Assembly (NCBI GenBank): GCA_009760855.2
Contig: WPIO01000030.1
Span: 1,235,001 to 1,299,000, forward strand
Length of the DNA: 64,000 bases
Direction of reading: 5' to 3'
From: Cristatella mucedo
Taxonomy: Eukaryota; Bryozoa; Phylactolaemata; Cristatellidae
The position numbers and the translations under genes were made by a program. The notes below the pieces were generated by a model that had not been told where the DNA came from, ran no database searches, and saw nothing but the letters and a program-made list of their open reading frames with translations. Positions 42,384-53,205 of the stretch are shown one piece after another; position 1 is the first letter of the stretch, and each line of letters begins with the position of its first letter.

Positions 42384-43917
42384 GGTAGCGCGTGCATTAC
42401 TGCGCCGGTGCTCTCCCCTCCTTTATGGGGCACCTTCCCTCGGAACGTGTTCTCATCGAAAACTCAGAGGCGTCTTTGCTAGTAGATACTGGTTGCTCAA
42501 AGTCCACCATTTTGCCGGCGCTTGCGAACCCTGCGAGGGTGAGGCGAGCTTGCGAGGAGGTTGTGATGATGAATCGAGCCACCGCTTTTTTCTGCAAGTC
42601 CATGTGCATCGCGACGGTAGCCCTTTGCGGACGAACGATAGTGCTGGACTGCCTTGTGTCAGATGTCGTTCCTGCTTTTGGGTTATTACTCGGTATGGAT
42701 GCCATTGAACTTCTAGGCAGTGTGGTTGTCGGTCTCTCTGCTGGCCAAGTTGAGTTCATGGGCCAAAGGGGAATTCCAGAGCCAGTACAGTGCCGTTCCG
42801 AGGCACCAGTGGTAGCGTCTGCGGGTGCCAAACGGGCTGTAGCATCATCGACCGCTGACTTACTGATAGAGGACAAGGACTTCAAGGCAGTATTCCATCA
42901 GGGACGCTGATCAGTCAAGTGGTAGTGAACAAATCGTTGTGTCGTTCCCCAATTGACGAGCCATACCGCTTCGTACCATGTGGAAGAGGAAATTTTTGCC
43001 GATTACGAAAAAGAAGTGGGAGAGTGGATCAAAGAAGGCTGATTGCACACATTCATTCGCTGGTCATTGTAGTGGCCTGATCCCTCTAATGGCCGTCGTA
43101 AAGGCAAACAAGGGCAAGGTGAGGCCCGTAATGGACTACCGAGAACTAAATCAGTGTATCTCAAGTCACACGGCTGGAGGCAATGTGTGTAGCTCTAAGC
43201 TCGGAGCGCGGCGATGGCTGGGCTAGAGCGTGAGCATAATTGACCTGCGAAAAACATACTTGCAGATGCATGTTGATCCAGCTCTCTGGCAATATCAGGC
43301 CGTGGAGTAAAACGGCCGTCGGTACTGCCTCACACGCCTAGGTTTCGGACTTAATGTCGCCCCGAAAATAATGACCGCGATTCTGACAAAGGTCCTGTCC
43401 ACGAACGAGCAAGTTCGTACTGGTACTGATTCGTTTGTTGACGATATTGTCGTCAACAACTGCATCGTCTCAAATGCTGAGGTAATCGACTCGCTACGAG
43501 CATTCGATTTGGAGGCTAAGCCGCCGGAAAGCCTCGTTGGCGGAAGGGTTCTTGGCTTTCGCGTATGCAGGCCGAAGGAAGGTGAGGAGTTTCGTTGGTG
43601 CCGCGATAACGTGGTGAGCGCATTGCCTGATGCCCTATCACGACGGCAGCTGTTTTTGTGGTGTGGGCAGCTGATCGGGCATTTCCCAGTCGCAGGCTGG
43701 CTTCGCCCGGCCTGCAGTTACTTAACGAGAGCCGCTGGCGACGTCGGTTGGGACTCGGTCATTAGTGAAAATGTCATAGCCATGGCGAGTGAATTGATGC
43801 AGCGATTGCATGCCGACGATCCAGTTTCAGGCAGTTGGAATGTACTGAACCTGAATAGTGGCATCCTCTGGTGTGACGCCAGCAGCATTGCCATCGGCAC
43901 ATGCCTGGATATAGAAG

Positions 43918-45204
43918 TGCCTTACTGGCCTTGGCTGAATTTTAGCGCGAACAACAGCTGTTCGGCGGCGGGCAAGAAATCCTTTGTCCTGGATCAGTGA
44001 GTCTGAGAGGAGCGCCAGTGCGGTAGAGAGCAAGAGCTTAAGAGCAAGCCAGGAAGCTCCGAGACCAGCGGTGGCGATTCGGCCTTTAGAATTGGTCCGA
44101 TAACCGCGGGAGCTGCTGAATGATGTTGGCTGGCCTGCCAACCTCCGCCATCACTCTGACCAAAAAGAATCGTCTGGAACCCCTTTCATCTTTTCAAGCT
44201 GGACTGAGGTGCCATTCCAGTGGCCTAGTGACGGAATTAATTCCTTACCGTAATGGGCCATGGTGTCGGGCTCAATATCACTAAGCTCTTGCCCCATTTT
44301 CTCAGCTAAGTATTAAAGAGTCGAGCGATGCTCGCTCTCGGTCTTTTGTCTTGTGTTCGGCACCTCGCTTCGACGCCGGTGGACTCGTTTCTCTGAAATC
44401 GAGAGAGGAGGGCGGGCTGTCCACCGGCGATGGACGAAACAGGACGAGGCAGCGCTAGAAGGATTCGGTGGACTCCATCGAATACGGTCGTATCGTGCCG
44501 GAGCTAGCATTTTGTGTTTCTTTCATGTTTTGTGTGTTCTCTAGCACGTGGTCTCGGCATAAGAAGTTGCCGGTGCGAGTTAGACGTGGTTATTGTGCGT
44601 GGGGTATTCCTGCCGCAAGGTGGAAACGGAATCCTAGGTCTCCGGTTAAGGTTTAGGCTCCGGTTCGGGCTTCGTCTATTTGGGTAGTTCCCCATTATAG
44701 ACGTAAGTAGCCCAAGTGTGGAGACGTGTTTCCTTCGCAAGAGTGCTTGAGGTGGCGTGTGTGGAGTATTCCTGCCGAAAGATGGAAACGGAGACCTAGT
44801 TCTCCGATTAGGGTTTAGGCTCCGATTTGAGCTCCGTCTATTTGGGTCGTTCCTCACTACAGACGTAAGTAGCCTCAGTGTGGAGACGTATTCCCTCCTC
44901 AAGAGTGTTTGTGCTGTTGAGAGCGTGCGAGAAGTGTGGAGATAAAAACTGAGCTAGATGCGCAGCGATCTTGTGCGCTTGCGAATAAAGCTCAGTAAAA
45001 TCCCCAATTTGTGTGTATCGCTTTCCAATTCACGCCGCTGACTCACGACCCCTTTAGTAACGGTAAGTAGGTCAGCGCCAAAACGCTCGTTTCGTGACGG
45101 CCAGCTTATTTCGCGTAGGCGCGCACCGAACGGCATCAGGCAGTAGGCTATGCCGCTAGGTAAGCGGCAGGGTAAGCCTACTCCGCCGAGCCTTCGGCGT
45201 TACA
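43918..45204 (+). mobile_element. Putative 1.29-kb solo LTR inserted in the RNase H region
   Basis: It begins TGCC and ends TACA. It is flanked by the 4-bp direct repeat GAAG (43914-43917 and 45205-45208). The RNase H reading frame is in register on both sides when the insert and one GAAG are discounted. The insert contains AATAAA at 44984-44989 and no transposase or RT. These are solo-LTR hallmarks. Its sequence differs from the host element's LTR, so it comes from another, unidentified LTR family. Confidence 0.75.
44595..44918. repeat. 162-bp tandem duplication inside the solo LTR
   Basis: Copy 1 is at 44595-44756 and copy 2 at 44757-44918. They share gtattcctgccg, tccgtctatttgggt-like and agacgtaagtag segments. 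Divergence is roughly 15-20% by eye. Such repeats in LTR U3 regions often act as enhancers; that role is only a possibility here. Confidence 0.85.
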
Positions 45205-46596
45205 GAAGAAAAAATCGTCGAGGATGCCTCCTAGCTGCGACAAGCTGACGACGGAGCCCACATCAATCTTGCTGAGCTGGAGGCCGTCATCAAGGACCTC
45301 AATCTGGCCATTGCTGGGTCATTACGACAGGTAGAGATTCGGACAGATTCAGCAACTGTCCACGGATGGCTACAATCACTGCTGGTTGGAGATAAGCCTG
45401 TACGAGCCCACGGCATGGGAGAGGCTCTCATCAAATGCAGTCTAAGATTGATCGCCGACGCGGTTTCAAGGTGTGGACTGAAGGCTTCCGTTGTCCTGGT
45501 GTGATCGTGCAACAATAAAGCTGACCAGATGACCCATGTTGCTCAGAAATGGATGAGAGCGAATGTAAGCTGTCTCGCTGTTCCAGAGCAGGCGTCTTCA
45601 CCGGCGGTCGGCGTCTACTTAGAGTTTCCACAGCCTTCACCACTTAGGGGTTGAAAGGACACTGTACCTTTCCAGAATGTGCCACCCGGGAGCTCTTATC
45701 CGGAGAAAGGACATTGAAGCCATCGTGAAGGCTTGCCCTCGTTGCAAGTCGATCGATCCGGCACCGGTCGCATGGAGTCCAGGCGTGCTGAATGTAAGCG
45801 AGAACTGGCAGCGCCTGGCCTGCGACGTAACACATTTCAAGGGCCAAAAATATCTGACCGTGGTAGATTGTGGGCCGAGCCGTTTCACTATTTGAAGCCG
45901 AATACCTAACGAGGGAGAAAACTCTTTGGTGCGAAATCTCGGCGAAATTTTTAGGGAGCGTGGCCCTCCACTGCATTTGCTCATGGATAACGGTGCGAAT
46001 TTTCATTCAACAGCTCTGCGAGGTCTTTGCGACCGTTGAGGCGAGGAGCCCATCTACCGTTGAGCCTATAAACCCTCCGACAACGGCATCGTTGAGCGAA
46101 ATCGCAGGACCACAAAGGAAATGGCGGCTCGCACGGGTACGGACGTCCTGATGATGGTGTATTGGTACAACATCTCGTCAACAGCAGGGTTGCACGTGGA
46201 ATTGGTGCCCAGCAGAAGGTTGTTCGCCTATGAGCGGGAAATTTCCCTCTTCAGGGCACAGAAGAATCGGGGCCTGAGGGCGGCTCAATACTCGTTTGGC
46301 CAGCGAGTTTTTGTGAAGCCCGCCGGCGCTCGTTGCACGACCGAGTGACCCGAGGGCACAGTGACCAGCGAGGGTCTGGGCTTTGGAATCAAGATCGACG
46401 GTGTGCGTCGCCACGTGTCCGACCTGCGTCTCGTACCAGGGCAGGAAGAGGCGCCCCCTGCACCTGAAGGCGACAGAACTGAACGAAGACAGCGGCCCAG
46501 GTGTGCTGTGACCTTTCCTCGACGTTACGATGACTATGTTTTGACCGGATAGGTTGGCAAATGATGCTGCTCCCTAAGATCATGGGGGATGAGGTT

Positions 46597-46994
46597 TGTG
46601 TTTGTACGTATGCATGATTCGATCATAGAAACTGGGTTCGCCGGCACACTGCCGGTGCAGGCAGACTGGTAGTGCCCTAAACCACACCAGGGTCTAACTG
46701 CTGGTGGCTGTGGCCTAGGGACAGGCCGGCCTAGGGACAGGCCGGTTCCTAGCTGTGGTCTGGCGGCTGTTGTTTATCTCCAGGCCAGCTGTGTCCTCCC
46801 GCCAACTCACGGGATAAGTGTGGCTGGGAGGGAGTGGGGGCAGAGGGAACGCCGGCCTAGGAGAGACTAGTTGTGTTTGGGGGAGAGCTGCAGGTGCTAG
46901 CGAGAATACACGTTCCTTCGAACCAGCTTTGGTGTTCGGTGTTCTGCCTGCTTCCGCGTACGTACTCAGTTGGAAGACCATTGTTTAATTTACA
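46597..46994 (+). repeat. 3' LTR of the Ty3-type element
   Basis: A 398-bp copy matching both halves of the left LTR. It lacks the hAT insertion and carries a short duplication of cctagggacaggccgg (46714-46743). Confidence 0.88.
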
Positions 46995-48855
46995 CAAACT
47001 ATTACTACTAAAATCAAGGTCTACAGGAATCTTAAAAAGACAGTAGCAGTAAGTTTAGGAGAGGGCAGTTTCGCAGCTACTCTCTTACCTACCAATCGGA
47101 TGACGCGGCTCGAAGTGTTTGTACGTGACGGTGGCATATCCGCCCGCAATCTCCTCGGCCTGTTCCGACGCTGCTAGCAGTTTGGCCTCATCTTCAGGAC
47201 TAAGCAGCAATGGCCGGGAACCTATTTCTCGATGCACATTTTCAATATCGAGGCTCTTCAGGTTTCGGGATTTGAGGACAACTTATGATAACGAAGGGGG
47301 TGAATGCTGCAGAGAAAGATGGAGATCCGCATGTGGTCAGATGTGCAGAAATGAGCAATACTAGCAGTTTGCAGCGTACAATTTCGCGAAGAATTTTCGA
47401 TCGAGAGTGAGGCCTTTGATGTGAGCGCGCCCATGCGAGTGAGCCACTAGAGAAAATGTGTCATCCAGGGAGCGGAACTCGGCACACAGTGTCGGCACGG
47501 TTATCGAAATGAGCGCAGAAGTCGTCCAGTATATGGACGGGACAATTACTCAAATGAATAATCAAACTCAGATAGAAAATTACAAACAAAGCAAGTCTTG
47601 ACATCTGGGGGCTATACATGACTGCCATCGTTGACAGGTTCCGGTTGAAGGGACTCAATACAAGAAATTCAAAGGGCCGGTTTCGAGGGAGCTACCATTA
47701 GCTAAGCAAATCAGTAAAGAACCAGGCGACACTTGCTTCTCCAGCTCTCATCTTAATAAGTCTCGGGTTATGAAAGAAAGAGAAGCCTATAAGGATAGAA
47801 TCAGTTAGTTATGATCGGGCAGTTACTGGATTACAGTTAGGTCTTGATCACCAAATCAAATTGATCGTGAGCCCTACCAATAATCGCATCACGTTTTTAT
47901 TGGATTTAATTGCACACCAAATTTAACAACCATAAAATTGCACACCGTCACAGTGCCGAGTCTTCACTGCATCTCCAGACGTCCTCTTGGAAATCCATTT
48001 CTTTCGCAATGTACTTGGCTAGCGACTTGTGCGCAACTTTAGCTTAAGCTGACCACTTCACTCCGGACACCGTCAGTCCATGTTAAGATAACAAAAGCAC
48101 CTGCACATCGCCAGAAGCAGCCGGTTCCATGCTCTCATGTACAATAATAAACTCGAGCTTCTTCGGCCGTATTTCGAGTCTCCCGATTTTGACACACCAA
48201 CCTCCAATCTTGGGCATCGCCTGAGCTACTGCTGTCACCTTCTCGCCCTTTGTGGTCGCTAGATTGTCATTAGCAAGTTCACTTTCCTGCTTTCATCAGC
48301 ACACTGAAGCTCATGCTTGATGGAAGTCTCATCGTAGCTCTGTACCTACTTGTAGTTAGCCTTGACCTTTGGTATAGATATTTTTAACATTTGCTGTGGA
48401 AATTAAGCTCGCTCATTAGAATCAGCAGACTTTCATGAGAGGAACCGAGAACTTCATCGATTTATCGCCTCCCGACATAGTGAGCTCTCATGGGATTTCG
48501 TTGTTCGTTGCAGAGCTCTTCCAAAAATCGAAGCTGTTGCGAACATCTTATTCGGAAAAGATACAGATAAGGCCTGTTTGAAGTTATTCTGATTGTTATT
48601 TGACCGTAACGCGTAAGAAATTACGTGCCAATGGATATCTAAACGCTTATCGCTTCGGGCTGCTGGGTCTCCCAAGCCGGCGGCTGCCTTAGCTACCTCG
48701 GCGGCTAGTAACTTGTACGTTAGTTATGATCGTCAGCAGCTGTTATCGCTTCGTCATCGTAGATAAAATACATTCCTATATATAAATGCTGTAGCTAAGA
48801 TTCGTGAACTATGCATTAACAAAAGAAAAGCACCCCGGAGCCGCGCTCCAGTGGC
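46995..48855. other. No recognised gene or element
   Basis: AT-richer sequence with only short ORFs. I found no clear match to repeats elsewhere in the window. A weak resemblance of 48.1-48.3 kb to 12.3-12.5 kb may mean both belong to an old, diverged repeat. Confidence 0.4.
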
Positions 48856-49197
48856 CGGAACCGCCAGCTTAGACGCCGCTCGTTGGACGGGAACTTCAAG
48901 CTGAGTACCTGCTCGTTTGCTATTCCCAGAATTGTCTCGAACCGATTAGCACGCTCCCCCACATGCGTCACTGTGAATCACTCTAATTTAGTGATCGCCA
49001 GGCCTGTTATAACTCCTTTGGCCCGACTTAACGCTTGCCTTTGGAATCCTCGCTCAATGTGCAATAAACCTCTGGTAATAGGCGACCTTTTTTCTGAATA
49101 TGGCCTTGACCTGCTCACCTTAACTTAAACTTGACTAAAATCGGTAATCTGTCCGACAAGTATGGACGCTACCCCAACTAGTTTCCCATTCTTTCGT

Positions 49198-49290
49198 GTC
49201 CCTTTGCAGCAAATGTAAAGCACCTAGAAAGAGGCTGAGTTCTCTGAGCGTGCTTTATCAAGTGCATTATTATTATTATTATTATTACCC
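49198..49290 (+). mobile_element. LINE family B terminal tail inserted in LINE endonuclease
   Basis: Block ccctttgcagcaaatgtaaa, then agaaagaggctgagttctct, then ctttatcaagtgc and an ATT run of about 22 bp. It interrupts the endonuclease reading frame. Confidence 0.8.
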
Positions 49291-49524
49291 CTATATCAAT
49301 CAAAACTGGAGGTGGAGTTGCAGTTATCGTAGGCTAGAAATTCAACTTCAAGCCATTTGCAGTACCCTCGAAGCAGTCTTTTGAATCAATTGTCTTGGTC
49401 TCCCTCTAAAACAAGCTACCGATTGTGGCAATAGTCTATCGCCCACCAGGTAACAAATCCTCCTTTATCTCATATTTCTCCGATCTCATTTCGATTCTGT
49501 GTGCAAGAAATTGATCCTTCCTCG

Positions 49525-49697
49525 TTATGGTGAGCCGTGATGGCACACTAGGTAAGGCGGTTGCTTTCACGACCTCGGTCCCGAGGTCGTGGGTTCGATT
49601 CCTGGGGTGAGCGATTCTGTATCGCCACTGCAAGCGGTGGTGACAGCCGTAAAGGCTCTTCTGTCGCTATAAAAAAGAGGCTGTTTAATCAGCTAAG
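49525..49697 (+). mobile_element. tRNA-derived SINE (copy 3, best preserved)
   Basis: The head has an A-box-like tggcacactaggtaaggc and a near-consensus B box ggttcgattcc. The body then reads cgccactgcaagcggtggtg, agccgtaaaggctcttctgt and cgctataaaaaagaggctgt. It matches copy 4 at 61.2 kb over its whole length and the two reverse copies at 20.8 and 21.1 kb. It is inserted in a LINE endonuclease remnant. Confidence 0.85.
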
Positions 49698-50111
49698 ATT
49701 TAATTTCAACATTCACTTTGATAACTTATCTGACGCCTTCAGCACTGAATTTCCTTTCGTGCATTGACTGACTCATTGTCTCTTGTGGCTCATCTGCATG
49801 GCCCTACTCACATCAAGGGTCACACAATCGACCAGATTTTCTCATGTAACTGCACTTTGTCATCACCAATTATTACTAAATCCTGCTCATCTTACCACAT
49901 GCAGTTCTCATTCAATCTACAGTCTGTGCCGCCTCCTATTCCTCAAAAATCACTTGTGAATCACGAAACCTCAAGACCCTTGACAGCGATGCTGTCCGTT
50001 CGGGAATATCTGCCTCGCCTCTGCTGCTCAGTTTCCCTCCAATCTGTCATCATTGATAGATAGCTACGACACGAAACTAGCTGACACACTCGACGAGTTT
50101 GCACCTCCGAC

Positions 50112-50262
50112 TAACCATGTTATTTATGTTGTTTATCAAGCATGATATTCCTCAACATTCAATCGCATTTCCCGTTCCAGCAAATGTAAAGCATCTAGAA
50201 AGAGATTTAGTTGTCTGAGGGCGCTTTATCAAGTGTATTATTAGTATTATTATTATTTTGGA
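50112..50262 (+). mobile_element. LINE family B 3'-terminal fragment
   Basis: It includes the longer terminal consensus (aaccatgttatttatgttgt, atcaagcatgatattcctca), then the block gcaaatgtaaagcatctaga and an ATT-type tail. It matches 7.25-7.40 kb over its full length. Confidence 0.8.
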
Positions 50263-50419
50263 GTCGATATTGCCTAATAATGTTATCCTATTTCTTGATT
50301 AGATGCTCAGAATTTTTGCGATTCCTAAAAAATAATCTCACTAGGACTGTTCTGAGGTAGGTTATTGATAAAGCTAGTACAAATATTTGAGTCACACGAA
50401 TAACATAAATACACTGCGA

Positions 50420-51085
50420 TAAGTTGCGACACAGCTGCCAATTCAACAATAAATATAATAACACTGTGGTCTTGATTCCAAATGCTACAGAATGGTATTA
50501 AGGGTTTACCTACTAAATTTCATGTAATTGCGCTTGAACATTCTCGGTCCATGGCCTCGAATGGCTGGGACAAGCTAGCCTACCTTCACATTCCAAAGGC
50601 GATAAAGCAGCCATCCTAAAAAAATTGGAAAACTGCAGTTTTGATTCCAAATCATAGAGAACGCTATGCCAAGTTTACCGCTCAAAATCTCATAGAATTT
50701 CTCTTGCGCCTCCTCATGCTACGGTTTCCAGTAGCCCCCTTCAAATGGCAGCTTTCAATCATCGAACTGCGATACAGCTGCCAGTTCCGGAATAGGCTTT
50801 CGCAAGCGATACAGTGCATATACTAATGTTGATTGCAGATTATTGAAATGGGTTTTCCTGGTTTATCCCCCAAATGTCATGAGATTGCGCTTTCGCGTTC
50901 TCGTGCTATAGCCTTCAATGGCCCGGCCCAAATAGCAACCCAAAATATTAAAGCGACAATAAAGTTGCTATTTCCATATCGCTTCGCACAACTGCGGTTT
51001 TTACTCCAAATTATAAAGAACAGCGTTTCAGGTTAACCCATCAAATTTCACACGATTACGCTTCCACGTTCTCAGGCTATAGCAG
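50420..51085 (-). repeat. Satellite-like repeat, units about 170-190 bp, reverse orientation
   Basis: At least three to four imperfect units. Landmarks repeat at 50522, 50690, 50878 and 51050 (catgagattgcgctttcgcg and relatives) and near 50427 and 50765 (gcgatacagctgcca). Compared with the units after 51.1 kb, these are in the opposite orientation. There is no coding content. Confidence 0.75.
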
Positions 51086-51099
51086 CCCTAAATACTTAA

Positions 51100-51540
51100 A
51101 CTAGTCAGTATTGAAACCACAGCGGCAAAATGTTTATTTTGCAAATGGCAGCTGCATCACGGTTCTATTGCGTACGGAGGCTGGCGGGTCCGGACCATTC
51201 AAGGCCATTGCATAAGAATGCTCGCGCATATGCCATGTTATGAAATATGGCTGTTATACCCGGTAAACTGTTTTCTAAAATGTGAAATTAAAACCACAGT
51301 TGCAAGACGTTTATTGTAGCAATTGCTGCTGTATCGCTGTTCGAATATGCGCGGAGGCCGGCTGGCCAGGGCCATTAAAGACTACAACATGAAATTGGGC
51401 TAACGCAATAGCAAGAAATCTGGTGGTTTAACGGGACCATTGCTTGCTATCGTTTGCAATAAAATCGCAGTTGTACGAAGCCTTATGTTGACATGGCCGC
51501 TGTATCATAGTTGACTACTCGGGGCTGCCATTTGGGCGGG
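51100..51540 (+). repeat. Satellite-like repeat, forward orientation
   Basis: The landmark atggcagctgtatcgc(a/t)gtt recurs near 51150, 51335 and 51504, giving a period of about 170-185 bp. A second landmark (ccattcaaggcc...gcataagaa) recurs between them. It is interrupted at about 51540 by a transposon. Confidence 0.75.
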
Positions 51541-52850
51541 GCCCCCTGGACGTTTCCCCCGGACATTCTCCCCAGTGAGGACATTTTCCCCCTGTGTTGA
51601 TGAATATATAGCTAAGAATACAAATATGTACAGCCGTCCCTCGTTTATCGCGGTAAATTGGTTCCAGACTCTGTCATGACAGGTGAATTTCCGCGAAATA
51701 CGATTCTTTATTTATAAATCGAGTATTTTCGTAACTAGAGCATAGAAAAAAATGTTCACGACCCTCTAATTTGGTTTGAAAATCATTAAAACCCTCTGGA
51801 CATGAAATAACACCCCTTTTAGTCACCCTTACACCCGTATTACCCAGTGTATTAGACAAAGTAAGGAATAATAAGGCGTATTAGACTTTACAAAAATCCT
51901 ATTATTATTACTGTACATTTAATTACACACACGCAGTTTTTACACAAAACTACTAACTTTCGAAAATAGTGCAATTTATTCGATGATGTTGAAAAGGTTT
52001 ACTGCATGGCAAAGAAGAGCAAAAAACTGCTCTCAATGAGGCTGCACCTGACGTTGAAGAATTTATGGAGTTGCTTGAATAAATAGACCAAAAACCCATA
52101 CGTACATTAATTTTAATTTTAATTGGGATGCAGGGGTGTGTAATTTGCTCAAACAACTGAGCGCGCGCTGTATCATTTTCACCATCTCGATCAACTTTTT
52201 AATGAAGGTATCTGGAAAAACCGCGATGGAGTGAAGCCGCGAAAGTCGAAGCGCGAAGTGGCGAGGGACGACTGTATATATACATGATCAAATGAAGTTC
52301 GCGCTCTATTAAAATATAACAACTCAGTACAAGCAGCGACTCGATAGCACGACCGACGGAGGTGGTACGGTCAGTGCGGCCAGTGCGGCGTCGGCGGCGG
52401 TCGACGCGAAACGCCCGTTACAGCAACGACTGCGGCGACGGCGGCGGTCAGTTTTGGACGGGCAGTAGCCGGTGATGCCGAAGTCGGGAGGGGCGGCGGC
52501 GGCGTCGGCGGCGGCCGAGGATACCGCTACGCGCTCGCGGCTGCTGCCGAGAACGTCTGCTGCTGGCCGCCCGGGGCAGAGCTTTGACCTTGCACTTGGT
52601 GGTCTGCCGTAAATTAGGGCCGCAGCGACCGCATTTCTAATGACTATAACGTAGGAACATGTCATATATTATATACTATATATTATTTTTACAAGATATA
52701 TAAAAAAGACAGTTTATATTATGACATTTCCATACGGGAGGAGAGGAAATACCCTACCCGGGGGAAAATGTCCTATCGGGGGGGGGGGGAAATGTCCTGA
52801 GGGAAATGTCGGGGGGGGGGAGGAAGTCCAGGGGGAAATGTTCGTACCCC
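51540..52850. mobile_element. Terminal-inverted-repeat element with ggggaaatgtcc end repeats
   Basis: The left end (51536-51595) reads cccctggacgtttcccccgg and similar repeats. The right end (52720-52850) carries the complementary motifs in reverse, with several gggggaaatgtcc-type subrepeats and poly-G runs. Satellite units resume directly after it, so it is a discrete insertion. The GC-rich interior at 52.32-52.65 kb has a 113-residue minus-strand ORF that I do not recognise. The transposon superfamily is uncertain. Confidence 0.6.
51631..52274. mobile_element. pogo/Tigger-like MITE nested in the TIR element
   Basis: The inverted ends are CAGCCGTCCCTCG (51631) and CGAGGGACGACTG (ending 52274), flanked by TA dinucleotides on both sides. 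Subterminal sequence such as tatcgcggtaaattgg and aaaaccgcgatgga also fits pogo-group ends. At 644 bp with no transposase it is non-autonomous. Confidence 0.8.
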
Positions 52851-52854
52851 GAGG

Positions 52855-53205
52855 CCATAGCCTGAGAACGTGCAAGGGCAATCTAATAAAATTTGGTGGG
52901 CAAACTTTGCATAAGGTTTTATATAATTTGGATTTGCTTTTCTGTTGAAATGGCGGCTGTATCGCTGTTGGAATGCGTAAATACGCTAACTGATCTGAGG
53001 GATACGAATCACATGTCTCATGCTATGCCTTCACATGGCCCGGGCCAGGCTATGTATGGCCATAGCATGAGAACGCGTGAGCGCATTTGTATGAAACTTG
53101 GCGAGTAAACCAGTAACACTACACTGTATACTTTGGAATAGAACCGCGTCATATTGTGACGCTTTTTGCGGAAATGGCAGCTGTATCGCAGTTATTCATG
53201 GAACC
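52855..53205 (+). repeat. Satellite-like repeat, forward orientation, after the insertion
   Basis: The landmarks resume: gaggccatagcctgagaacg at 52850, aaatggcggctgtatcgctg near 52948 and aaatggcagctgtatcgcag near 53173. It shares orientation with the 51.1-51.54 kb units. Confidence 0.7.

Larger units (their letters stand above)
42392..46350 (+). pseudogene. pol-like region: protease, RT, RNase H, integrase
   Basis: The protease has LLVDTGCSKS with DTG at 42485. RT: RPVMDYRELNQ near 43120, SIIDLRKTYLQ near 43230 and FVDDIVV with VDD at 43437. RNase H: LWCDASS near 43866, continuing after the 1.29-kb insertion with INLAELEAVI and TDSATVHGWL. Integrase: a zinc-binding-like H-C...CPRC block near 45680-45750, then DVTHFKG (about 45823), DNGANFH (about 45985) and an E-containing NGIVE block (about 46085), matching the D,D,E order. 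Stops and frameshifts occur throughout. Confidence 0.8.
37772..46994 (+). mobile_element. Degenerate Ty3-type LTR retrotransposon with nested insertions
   Basis: Direct LTR-like repeats flank gag- and pol-like remnants. The left LTR (37772-41610) is split by a hAT transposon, and the right LTR is 46597-46994. Order inside: gag with two zinc knuckles, protease, RT, RNase H, integrase. The domain order with integrase last fits Ty3/gypsy-type elements. Frameshifts and stops occur in every domain, so it is inactive. I found no clean target-site duplication outside the LTRs and no convincing primer-binding site. A G-rich stretch just before the right LTR (46584-46594) could be the polypurine tract. 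Confidence 0.85.
48860..50110 (+). mobile_element. L2/CR1-like LINE endonuclease domain, disrupted
   Basis: The plus strand encodes an apurinic-endonuclease-type N-terminus: LNACLWNPRSMCNKPLVIGD near 49028 and GLDLLTLT near 49100. Further pieces follow: a Gly-Gly-Val-Ala-Val-like stretch near 49305, IVYRPP-like sequence near 49428, NFNIHFDNLSD near 49705 and AHLHGPTHIKGHTIDQIF near 49780. The domain is interrupted by a family-B tail at 49198-49290 and by a SINE at 49525-49697, and is broken by frameshifts. Confidence 0.75.

Noticed and set aside
49525-49620. Possible functional tRNA gene
   Set aside because: A and B boxes are present, but the acceptor arm does not pair and the sequence continues into a body shared with three other copies, so it is a SINE.
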